From: Pedobacter sp. ASV12
Lineage (GTDB): Bacteria > Bacteroidota > Bacteroidia > Sphingobacteriales > Sphingobacteriaceae
Direction of reading: 5' to 3'
DNA: 58,093 nt
NCBI RefSeq assembly: GCF_016429155.1
Contig: NZ_JAELUC010000018.1
Span: forward strand, 1-58,093
A model generated the notes under the pieces. That model saw only the letters and a program-made list of their open reading frames with translations, did no database searches and had not been told where the DNA came from. A program made the translations under genes and the position numbers. Below are positions 10,175-17,650 of the stretch, piece after piece (positions within the stretch are counted from its first letter, which is position 1; the number at the start of each line of letters is the position of its first letter).

Positions 10175-10747
10175 ATGAAAAATGTTTTAGTCTTGTTTTT
10201 ACTACTGGCCTGCTTTGGTGTTAGGGCGCAGGTAAGGCCAATCTATTTTATTGCCGATTCGATAATCACCGATAAGAGCAAGGCCACGCATTACGGTGTT
10301 TTTGGAAAGATCAGCACCGATACCTTATGGACATTTAAGTTGTACGACCTCCGCAATAACCTGGTACAGGTAGGCACTTTTGCCGATTCGTTGCTGATGG
10401 TGCCCGTGGGCAAATTCTCTTATTATAGTTCTGTAGATGATTTCAACTACGACCATCATACCCATTTCTATTTCAAGCAAACCGATCGCTTTCTCGCCGA
10501 ACAAGGCCAGTATGTAGCCGGCAAAAAGAGCGGGAGGTGGATCGAATTCTTCCCCGATGGCAAAATCCTAAGCATTACGGTATACCTGGCCGGAATAAAA
10601 CACGGCGAATACAAGCTGTTTAATGAACGTGGCAAGTTGCTGGTATCTGGTCAGCATGTACTGGATTTACGGGATGGCGAATGGAAATACTCGGAAGGAA
10701 AAAAAGAAACCTATAAGTCAGGCGAACTGATAGCCATCAAGCCATAA
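10175..10747 (+). CDS. Secreted MORN/YwqK-type repeat protein, copy 1
   Basis: A 190-residue exported protein. I chose the ATG at 10175, since MKNVLVLFLLLACFGVRA-Q is a clean signal peptide; the preceding 30 codons of the open frame lack protein character. The C-terminal half has repeated G-x-W-x-x-F-x-x-G-K-x motifs (GRWIEFFPDGKILSITVYLAGIKHGEYKLF...), the pattern of MORN-type repeats found in YwqK-like proteins. Its N-terminal half (VRPIYFIADSI..) is closely matched by the next gene (KPIYFVGDGV..), so the two are tandem paralogues. Such repeats are usually binding modules; no partner is evident. Confidence 0.82.
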   Translation: MKNVLVLFLLLACFGVRAQVRPIYFIADSIITDKSKATHYGVFGKISTDTLWTFKLYDLRNNLVQVGTFADSLLMVPVGKFSYYSSVDDFNYDHHTHFYFKQTDRFLAEQGQYVAGKKSGRWIEFFPDGKILSITVYLAGIKHGEYKLFNERGKLLVSGQHVLDLRDGEWKYSEGKKETYKSGELIAIKP

Positions 10748-10777
10748 ACTAGGCCAAGAGCCAAAAAATAATCTTCA

Positions 10778-11389
10778 ATGAAAAAATATCTGATCTTTTC
10801 TGTTCTATGTATGCTTGGGCTTACGGTGGTGGCCCAAAAACCCATTTATTTTGTAGGTGATGGGGTAACAAGCGATGCCGCAAGAGCTACGTCTTACGGC
10901 ATTTATGGCAAGCTGAGCACCGAAGACGTTTGGATACTTAAAAGGTACGACCTTTATGATAACCTGATGCAAACAGGCTCTTACAAAGACGAAAACCTGA
11001 CCATTCCGCATGGGCAGTTTGTTTTTTATATGGACTTGGCCTATTTTAATATGCTGGGCAAAGAAAACTTCAAGTTGAAAAATAAAACCCGTTTTAAATA
11101 TCAGGAAGGCTCTTTTGTGGATGGCTTAGAGCAGGGCACATGGACTTTGTTCTATCCCGATGGGAATATCCTCAATATTCAGCATTATAAAAATGGCCAG
11201 CTGGATGGAGAGTTTAAGACATTGGATAGGTATGGCAGGGTTGTGGTTAGTGGCCATTTTGTAGCCGGCAAAAAGGAAGGCGAATGGATTACTGAAAAAG
11301 GGACAAAGATAGAAACCTATGAGGAAGATGTACTCAAATCGAGCAAAGCAGTAAAGCCTGAAAAAGAGAAGCAACAAATCAAGAATTAA
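10778..11389 (+). CDS. Secreted MORN/YwqK-type repeat protein, copy 2
   Basis: A 203-residue paralogue of the preceding gene, with a signal peptide (to about VVA-Q), the shared block KPIYFVGDGVTSDAARATSYG, and C-terminal MORN-like repeats (GTWTLFYPDGNILNIQHYKNG). The tail is Lys-rich (KPEKEKQQIKN). It lies 30 bp after copy 1 and 3 bp before the M19 dipeptidase, so the three are probably cotranscribed. Divergence between the copies is substantial, so the duplication is not recent. Confidence 0.82.
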   Translation: MKKYLIFSVLCMLGLTVVAQKPIYFVGDGVTSDAARATSYGIYGKLSTEDVWILKRYDLYDNLMQTGSYKDENLTIPHGQFVFYMDLAYFNMLGKENFKLKNKTRFKYQEGSFVDGLEQGTWTLFYPDGNILNIQHYKNGQLDGEFKTLDRYGRVVVSGHFVAGKKEGEWITEKGTKIETYEEDVLKSSKAVKPEKEKQQIKN

Positions 11390-11392
11390 CCG

Positions 11393-12550
11393 ATGAAAAA
11401 GCTTATTTGTTGGTTGCTTTTATGGCCTGTATCGCTTTGTTTTGCCCAAACGGCTTCTACCATTCACGAACAAGCCATTGTGGTAGATACCCATGGCGAT
11501 ATTCTGTTTAACCAGATTAAATCGGGCATTGATATCGGCCAATTGCAGGCGTCTGGTAATTTTGACCTGGTACGCGCCAAAAAGGGCGGATTGGATGTAC
11601 AGGTGTTTTCCATCTGGTGCGATGAAACCGGAGGTTTTGCAGTAGCCAACCGCGAAATAGATTCGCTTTATAGCCTTATTAAACGCTATCCCCAGCAAAT
11701 TGCTTTGGTTAAAAATGCCAGAGAATTGCTACAGGCAGTTAAAGACAAAAAACTGGCGGCCATGATTGGGGTAGAAGGCGGCCACATGATAGAAAATGAC
11801 CTAAGCAAACTGGATGCCTTGGCCAAACGAGGCATGATTTACCTGACCCTTACCTGGAACAACAGCACGCCCTGGGCCAGTTCGGGCGCTGACGAAACCA
11901 GTGGAAAGGTAAAACCTTCGGTTGCGGGACTTAACGAATGGGGCAAAAAAGTGGTACGTCGCCTTAACCAATTAGGCGTATTGGTAGATCTTTCGCATGT
12001 AGGCGAAAAGACCTTTTTCGATGCCGTTCAAACCTCCAGCAAACCTGTATTGGTGTCGCACAGCTGTGTGTATGCGTTAAATCCTGTAGCCAGGAACCTT
12101 AAAGACGAACAGATCAAGGCCGTTGGTAAAAACGATGGCGTAATTTCGCTCAACTTTTACAGCGGCTTTCTCGATTCTACTTTCGATGCCAAACAAAAAC
12201 GCTTTTTGGCCAAATATGGCGACGAACTCAAAACCTTAAGCAGTAAATATGGGCGCAGCAATGCCATTGATACGTTGATTGCCCTACATCGGCAAGATGC
12301 CGATGCCACGAGGCCTGCCATTGAATTGCTCATTGATCATATCGACTACATCGTGAAACTGATTGGGGAAGATCACGTGGGCTTGGGTGCCGACTTTGAT
12401 GGGGCCGAATCGTTTCCGCTGGGCATGGATAGCGTAGCCGATTATCCGAAAGTGACGGCTGCTTTGCGCAGAAGAGGCTATTCAAAAGAAGCCATCGAGA
12501 AAATATTGGGTGGTAATTTCATCCGCCTGCTCAAAGCAAACGAACGTTAA
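11393..12550 (+). CDS. Membrane dipeptidase, peptidase family M19
   Basis: A 385-residue exported zinc dipeptidase (renal dipeptidase family) that cleaves dipeptides, often with a D-residue at the C-terminal position. The signal peptide ends near CFA-Q. Metal ligands are recognisable: H34 and D36 in VDTHGD, Glu in GVEGGH, His in DLSHVG and His in VSHS, then the DHVGLGADFDG segment near the C-terminus. Length is normal. It is translationally close (3 bp) to the MORN gene. Periplasmic peptide recycling is the likely role; the exact dipeptide is unknown. Confidence 0.92.
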   Translation: MKKLICWLLLWPVSLCFAQTASTIHEQAIVVDTHGDILFNQIKSGIDIGQLQASGNFDLVRAKKGGLDVQVFSIWCDETGGFAVANREIDSLYSLIKRYPQQIALVKNARELLQAVKDKKLAAMIGVEGGHMIENDLSKLDALAKRGMIYLTLTWNNSTPWASSGADETSGKVKPSVAGLNEWGKKVVRRLNQLGVLVDLSHVGEKTFFDAVQTSSKPVLVSHSCVYALNPVARNLKDEQIKAVGKNDGVISLNFYSGFLDSTFDAKQKRFLAKYGDELKTLSSKYGRSNAIDTLIALHRQDADATRPAIELLIDHIDYIVKLIGEDHVGLGADFDGAESFPLGMDSVADYPKVTAALRRRGYSKEAIEKILGGNFIRLLKANER

Positions 12551-12640
12551 ATGCCTGTCCATGTACCTATTGCCAATACCTATAGCTTTATCATTAAAAT
12601 TTATTGATTTTCCATCTTAAATTCACATTTTAGCGCAGGG

Positions 12641-12671
12641 TTGTCCCATCAAAACTTAAACCGTATTTTTG
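12641..12671 (+). promoter_or_regulatory. Promoter of trxB
   Basis: TTG at 12641-12643, a 20-bp spacer and TATTTTTG at 12664-12671 match the Bacteroidota -33/-7 pattern; the ATG follows 18 bp later. Confidence 0.7.
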
Positions 12672-12688
12672 TATAAATTTTAATCATA

Positions 12689-13657
12689 ATGTCTCAAGAA
12701 CAAGAAATAGAACACGTAAAATGTCTGATCATCGGCTCTGGTCCTGCGGGCTATACCGCTGCCATTTATGCTGCCCGTGCAGACCTGAACCCGGTGATGT
12801 ATACTGGCATGGAAATGGGGGGGCAGCTAACCCAAACCACCGATGTAGATAACTTTCCAGGTTATCCCGACGGAATTATGGGGCCAGAAATGATGGAAGA
12901 TTTCAGAAAACAGGCCGAACGCTTTGGTACGCAGATCCGTTTTGGTTACGTAAGTTCTGTTGATTTTTCGGCCATGCCGCACAAGGTAGTGGTTGATGAA
13001 ATTAAAACCATTACAGCTGATACGGTGATTATTGCTACTGGTGCCAAGGCCAAATGGCTGGGTTTGCCTAGCGAGCAGCAGTACAATGGCTTTGGCGTTT
13101 CGGCCTGTGCCGTATGCGATGGCTTTTTCTTCAAAGGTCAGGATGTAGCCATTGTTGGTGCTGGCGATACAGCTGCCGAAGAAGCTACCTATTTGGCCAA
13201 ACTTTGTAAAAAAGTGTACATGTTGGTGCGCAGAGACGAATTCAGGGCTTCGAAAGCCATGGTTCACCGCGTGCTGAATACCCCAAACATCGAGGTCATA
13301 TACAATACCGAAACTACCGAGATTATTGGCAACGGCAAAAACGTAACCGGCGTACATGTATTTAACCACCAAACCAAGGAATCGAGAACCTTGGACATTG
13401 AAGGTTTTTTTGTGGCCATAGGACACAAGCCCAATACCGATATTTTTAAAGGCTGGTTAGATATGGACGAAACCGGTTACCTGAAAACCATTCCGGGTAC
13501 GTCTAAAACCAATATTGAAGGCGTGTTTGCCTGTGGCGATGTGCAGGACCATTATTACCGTCAGGCGGTTACCGCTGCGGGTTCTGGCTGTATGGCAGCC
13601 CTTGATGCCGAACGCTATTTGGCAGCCAAGGGCGATGTGGCCAAAGTAACGGCCTAG
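12689..13657 (+). CDS. trxB: Thioredoxin-disulfide reductase
   Basis: A 322-residue flavoprotein reducing thioredoxin with NADPH. The FAD-binding Rossmann motif is GSGPAGYTAAIYAARA, the redox-active pair is C140-A-V-C143 (SACAVCDGFF), the NADPH motif is GAGDTAAEEATYLA, and the C-terminal FAD segment is GVFACGDVQDHYYRQA. All are intact and the length is typical of the low-molecular-weight bacterial type. It has its own promoter and terminator, so it is monocistronic. Confidence 0.97.
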   Translation: MSQEQEIEHVKCLIIGSGPAGYTAAIYAARADLNPVMYTGMEMGGQLTQTTDVDNFPGYPDGIMGPEMMEDFRKQAERFGTQIRFGYVSSVDFSAMPHKVVVDEIKTITADTVIIATGAKAKWLGLPSEQQYNGFGVSACAVCDGFFFKGQDVAIVGAGDTAAEEATYLAKLCKKVYMLVRRDEFRASKAMVHRVLNTPNIEVIYNTETTEIIGNGKNVTGVHVFNHQTKESRTLDIEGFFVAIGHKPNTDIFKGWLDMDETGYLKTIPGTSKTNIEGVFACGDVQDHYYRQAVTAAGSGCMAALDAERYLAAKGDVAKVTA

Positions 13658-13685
13658 TACGCCTGAATTTTGATAGATGATAAGA

Positions 13686-13715
13686 AAGCGTTGCCAATCC
13701 GGCAGCGCTTTTTTT
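13686..13715 (+). terminator. Rho-independent terminator of trxB
   Basis: Stem AAGCGTTGCC / GGCAGCGCTT (10 bp, one G-T wobble) around a 5-nt loop, followed by a T run. Confidence 0.88.
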
Positions 13716-13788
13716 GCTTCAAGACCACGATCAATGCTTTTGGCATTGGCTTAAATTTTATATCTTGTGGACTTAACCACATACAACC

Positions 13789-15693
13789 ATGAAAAAACTA
13801 ATACCTGTTCTTTTCCTCGCTTTGATGGCCTTTCAAAGCCGAGCGCAAACAGACGCAAACCTGGGAATCATCCCCGCGCCTGTATCTATCCAAAAATCAA
13901 ATGGCAGCTTTCATTTAAGCAAAACGGTAGTTTTGATAAGCAACGAAGCCGAAAATGCCAAATCGGCCGATTTATTGAATGCTTTTATCGTAACCAAAGG
14001 TGGTTTCGCCTTGCGCGAAGCCAAAACCATAGACAAAGGCCAAAAAGCCATTGTGCTGACTTCGGTAGGGGCCGAAAAATTGCCTGCCGAAGGCTATACC
14101 ATTAAAATTACGCCCAACGAAATTAAGGTAACCGGTAAAGGTGCAGGCCTTTTTTATGGCGTACAATCGCTGATGCAACTGATGCCAGAAAAGGCACAGG
14201 ATAAAATTGTTGTTCCTGCCGTAGAAATTAACGATTATCCGCGTTTCAAATACAGGGGACTTCACTTAGATGTAGGCCGTCATTTCTTTCCGGTTGCTTT
14301 CGTAAAGAAATACATCGACCTGATGGCTCAATACAAGCTCAACACTTTCCATTGGCATTTAACCGAAGACCAAGGCTGGAGGATAGAGATCAAGAAATAT
14401 CCGAAACTCATCAGCGTGGGCAGTAGCCGAAACGGAACCATTATAGGCAACTATCCGGGTACTGGTGGTACCGATAACGAGGTTTACAAAGGTTATTATA
14501 CCCAAGACGAGGTAAAAGGCATTGTAGCTTATGCCGCCTCGAAATTTATCAACGTGATTCCCGAAATCGAAATGCCTGGCCATGCCTCGGCCGCTATAGC
14601 CGCCTATCCAGAATTGAGCTGCTTTCCTGACAGGGACACCTTCGTGAGCGATAAAACGCCTTGGTCGGGCAGCAGAACCGGCAAACAAGTACAGCAAACC
14701 TGGGGTGTTTTCGATGATGTTTTTGTGCCTACAGAAAATACCTTTAACTTTTTGCAGGATGTGTTGGACGAGGTGATGGCCTTGTTTCCTTCAAAATACA
14801 TCCATATTGGCGGCGACGAATGCCCGAAAGAATATTGGAAACAATCGCCGTTTTGCCAGCAGTTTATCAAAGACAACAACCTGAAAGACGAGCATGGCCT
14901 GCAGAGCTACTTTATCCAACGCATCGAAAAATACATCAACAGCAAAGGCCGTTCGATTATTGGATGGGATGAAATTTTAGAGGGTGGCCTGGCACCCAAT
15001 GCTACCGTAATGAGCTGGAGGGGCGAGGCTGGTGGCATTGAAGCCGCCAAGCAAAATCACGATGTAATCATGACCCCGGGTTCGGCCGGAATGTACTTCG
15101 ACCATAAACAGTCTGATTCGCCTGATGAGCCGTTAACCATTGGCGGCTTTGCACCTTACACCAAAACCTATGCCTACGATCCTGTTCCAAAAGAATTGTC
15201 GGCCGAACAGCAAAAACACATCATCGGCGTGCAAGGCAACGTATGGACCGAATACATGGAAACCCCGGCCAAAGTAGAATACATGATTTTGCCTAAGCTT
15301 TTCTCTTTGTCTGAAATTGCATGGAGCCAGGTAGCCAGAAAAGACATCAAAAACTTTACCGAAGAAAGGGTACCGGTGCATTTGGCGCGCTTAGACAAAA
15401 CAGCTACCAATTATTGGGTGCCAACCCCAATAGGGCAGGACCAAAAGGTTATTAACGGTGAAAATATTACGGTAGAATTGAAAAACCCAATTCCGGGCGC
15501 TAAAATCTTTTATACCTTGGATGGCTACCGTCCGTCTGAAAATGCCACCGAATACACTGCTCCAATCAAGGTAATTGTACCACAAGGGCAAAAGAAAACG
15601 TTAAAGACCATAGTGGTTGCGCCAAGCGGAAAAAGAAGCGTAGTTAAAGAAACCACCTTGAACAACGGTTCGCCGGATGTAAAGGCCAAATAA
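13789..15693 (+). CDS. Beta-N-acetylhexosaminidase, glycoside hydrolase family 20
   Basis: A 634-residue exported exo-hexosaminidase removing terminal GlcNAc/GalNAc. The domains are a signal peptide (to SRA-Q), a GH20b alpha/beta domain (about 25-150), and the GH20 TIM barrel (about 155-500) with GLHLDVGRHFFPVAFVKKYID and the catalytic Asp-Glu pair D343-E344 in HIGGDEC. A small C-terminal beta domain (about 545-620, IFYTLDGYRPSENATEY, chitobiase C-terminal type) follows. In this family the substrate acetamido group acts as nucleophile and the Glu as acid/base. It could act on chitin fragments, peptidoglycan or host glycans; no sugar-uptake genes are adjacent. Confidence 0.95.
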   Translation: MKKLIPVLFLALMAFQSRAQTDANLGIIPAPVSIQKSNGSFHLSKTVVLISNEAENAKSADLLNAFIVTKGGFALREAKTIDKGQKAIVLTSVGAEKLPAEGYTIKITPNEIKVTGKGAGLFYGVQSLMQLMPEKAQDKIVVPAVEINDYPRFKYRGLHLDVGRHFFPVAFVKKYIDLMAQYKLNTFHWHLTEDQGWRIEIKKYPKLISVGSSRNGTIIGNYPGTGGTDNEVYKGYYTQDEVKGIVAYAASKFINVIPEIEMPGHASAAIAAYPELSCFPDRDTFVSDKTPWSGSRTGKQVQQTWGVFDDVFVPTENTFNFLQDVLDEVMALFPSKYIHIGGDECPKEYWKQSPFCQQFIKDNNLKDEHGLQSYFIQRIEKYINSKGRSIIGWDEILEGGLAPNATVMSWRGEAGGIEAAKQNHDVIMTPGSAGMYFDHKQSDSPDEPLTIGGFAPYTKTYAYDPVPKELSAEQQKHIIGVQGNVWTEYMETPAKVEYMILPKLFSLSEIAWSQVARKDIKNFTEERVPVHLARLDKTATNYWVPTPIGQDQKVINGENITVELKNPIPGAKIFYTLDGYRPSENATEYTAPIKVIVPQGQKKTLKTIVVAPSGKRSVVKETTLNNGSPDVKAK

Positions 15694-15756
15694 GCATAAA
15701 AAGCTTGCAAAAAAAGGATAAAACCTATAATTTGGAGTTTAAAATCATCACAACAA

Positions 15757-16371
15757 ATGAAACTAAACCACGCTATTAAATTTTGCCTTTTTGTACTAAC
15801 GGGTGCATTGCTGTTCGCGTCGTGTCGCAACGAGCAAAAGCCTGCTCCCGCTGCTAAAGTGGCTGCAAGTGCCAAACAAGTTAACCCTTTTCCATTTTAT
15901 AAAGACATAGAAATAAAACCCGGCTACCATTTTGAGGTGCTAAGCTGGGGCAAAGGCGTAGACACGGTAGGTGGCTACCTGTTGCTCATGTCTGATTCGA
16001 TCAAAAACAATTACAGGTCGATAGCCGGAGAGCGGAAAGGAATCATTACCGATGCCTGGAACATGGATTTGGATAATGATGGGAATCCAGAATTATACAT
16101 CCAGTACGTAGTAAGGAACAATGTAAACGACCTGAACGTATACGAGTTTGCCGGCAACAGCTTTGACAAGATCAGTTTTCCGGGCCTGAGCAGCAACCTC
16201 AAAAAAGACTACAAGGGTAACGATAAGTTCTTTGTTAAAAACGGCGATTTGTTCCGTTCGGTGCCCGTGGTAAGTACAGACAGCGGCAAAACCACTACGG
16301 TAATCAAAACCCTCAAATACCGTTTAAGCGGCAACAGTTTTTCGGCAACGGAAGTAAAGCCGGAAAATTAA
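15757..16371 (+). CDS. Lipoprotein of unknown function with an EF-hand-like loop
   Basis: A 204-residue protein with a type-II signal peptide; the lipobox is LLFASC near residue 23. The mature part contains DAWNMDLDNDGNPELYIQYVVRN, a D-x-D-x-D-G-x-x-E loop like those in FG-GAP/VCBS proteins, similar in style to the secreted protein at 7552. It lies 63 bp after the hexosaminidase and may share its transcript, with a shared terminator at 16392. No family name can be given with confidence. Confidence 0.78.
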   Translation: MKLNHAIKFCLFVLTGALLFASCRNEQKPAPAAKVAASAKQVNPFPFYKDIEIKPGYHFEVLSWGKGVDTVGGYLLLMSDSIKNNYRSIAGERKGIITDAWNMDLDNDGNPELYIQYVVRNNVNDLNVYEFAGNSFDKISFPGLSSNLKKDYKGNDKFFVKNGDLFRSVPVVSTDSGKTTTVIKTLKYRLSGNSFSATEVKPEN

Positions 16372-16391
16372 GGTCAGAGGTTGTCCAAATC

Positions 16392-16424
16392 AAATCCCTA
16401 TTGCTAAGCGATAGGGATTTTTTT
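16392..16424. terminator. Terminator between convergent genes
   Basis: Perfect 10-bp stem AAATCCCTAT / ATAGGGATTT with a 9-nt loop and seven Ts on the plus side. It overlaps the stop codon of the minus-strand DUF922 gene; on that strand the trailing T-tract is weak, so it mainly serves the plus-strand lipoprotein gene. Confidence 0.85.
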
Positions 16425-16965
16425 ATGGATATTTGTTCAGTTCCGCACGTAAAAAATCATCCCACCGGGCTTGGGCTTCCAAATCCGAACCATGCTTGGT
16501 TTCATCGTCGTAGCGGTCTTGCATAGCACTGTAATAATCGCTGATGCGGTTAGCGGTTTGTACAATTAGCCTTTTGTAGTTGCTTGCCGTATATTTTTGG
16601 CTGGGAATTTGGATTTCACCTGCTTTAAGCAGCAAAAAATTGATGTAAACATGACCCTGTTCATGGTTTAAAAGCTGTCGACTTGTTTTTCTGTTGCTGA
16701 TGCGGTCTCTTTTCACCCATGAGCGAGAAGCATCTACACCGGCGGCAAACTTAAAATCGATAGATAAGCGGCCGTCTCTTATTTTCGAGGTATAGCTATA
16801 ATGCCAGGTGGTTACCGTTAAGGCGGCATAAGCCGAGTGGGAATCGGGCTCGCCCCTAAAATGGGTATCCCAGTCGAGCTGCTCAGGATAAACCTCCCGA
16901 CCGGCCTTAAAGCTGCTTAGGCAAACCAGCAGCATGGCGAAGGTAAAATTCAATACGGTTTTCAT
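16423..16965 (-). CDS. DUF922-type secreted putative zinc protease
   Basis: A 180-residue protein with an N-terminal signal peptide (cleavage near SSFKA). The core motif is LLNHEQGHVYINFLL, which contains H-E-x-x-H as in gluzincin-like metallopeptidases. DUF922 family members are predicted Zn-dependent proteases, without biochemical proof that I know of. The C-terminal helix-rich part (SDYYSAMQDRYDDETKHGSDLEAQARWDDFL) is typical of the family. It stands alone on the minus strand downstream of the two-component genes. Confidence 0.85.
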   Translation of the reverse strand: MKTVLNFTFAMLLVCLSSFKAGREVYPEQLDWDTHFRGEPDSHSAYAALTVTTWHYSYTSKIRDGRLSIDFKFAAGVDASRSWVKRDRISNRKTSRQLLNHEQGHVYINFLLLKAGEIQIPSQKYTASNYKRLIVQTANRISDYYSAMQDRYDDETKHGSDLEAQARWDDFLRAELNKYP

Positions 16966-17017
16966 TCGATGATATAGAACGAAAGCCGTGCCAAGAAAGT
17001 ATACAAGCTGATAAAAG

Positions 17018-17650
17018 CTAAATCAATCGGTTGGCTTTGGCAATTTTAATGGCATCGGCTTTAGAATTCACGTTCAGTTTGATGTAAATATTCTTGACGT
17101 GCGTTTTGACCGTTTCTACTTCTATAAAAAGCTCGTTGGCAATCTGGCTTCGGTCTTTGCCCTTCGAAATCAGGTCCAAAATTTGGGCTTCTCTTTTGGT
17201 TAACGGCGAATCGAAGTTTTTTTGCAACGACCTGATTACCGTTCGGGCAACGTTGGGGCTCATTGGCCCGCCACCCATAATCACTTCTTTAATGGCGTCG
17301 ATAATTTTTGCCGAAGGCGTATTTTTTGTAAAATAGCCAGAGGCGCCATTGGCCAATGCATCCAGTATCGTTTTTTCTACCTCAAATACGGTTAGTATAA
17401 TTACATAAACCTGGGGCAGCATTTTTTTGATCAGCGGCAAGGCATCGATGCCGCTAACGCCGGGCAATTGTATGTCCAGCAAAATCACATCCGGATTGTC
17501 TTTCGCCAATTGGTGTTTAGCCGTTTCAAAAGAAGCGTAAGTACTAACCACCTGATACGGCGAAGTATGGTCGATGAGATAGGCATAGCCCTCCCTAATG
17601 GTTTCGTCGTCTTCTATTATTGCAATCCTTGCTTCTGCCTTGTTATACAT
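17018..17650 (-). CDS. NarL/LuxR-family response regulator
   Basis: A 210-residue regulator. The receiver domain (1-125) has acidic pocket D14-D15, phospho-acceptor D59 in VILLDIQLPGVSG, and a conserved Thr (ILTVFE) and Lys (FTKNTPSA). The LuxR HTH lies at about 145-205 (LTKREAQILDLISKGKDRSQIANELFIEVETVKTHVKNI). Its start overlaps the end of the histidine kinase gene by 8 bp, so the two are translationally coupled and form a cognate pair. The DNA target is unproven; the repeated motif upstream of the kinase gene is a candidate. Confidence 0.95.
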   Translation of the reverse strand: MYNKAEARIAIIEDDETIREGYAYLIDHTSPYQVVSTYASFETAKHQLAKDNPDVILLDIQLPGVSGIDALPLIKKMLPQVYVIILTVFEVEKTILDALANGASGYFTKNTPSAKIIDAIKEVIMGGGPMSPNVARTVIRSLQKNFDSPLTKREAQILDLISKGKDRSQIANELFIEVETVKTHVKNIYIKLNVNSKADAIKIAKANRLI

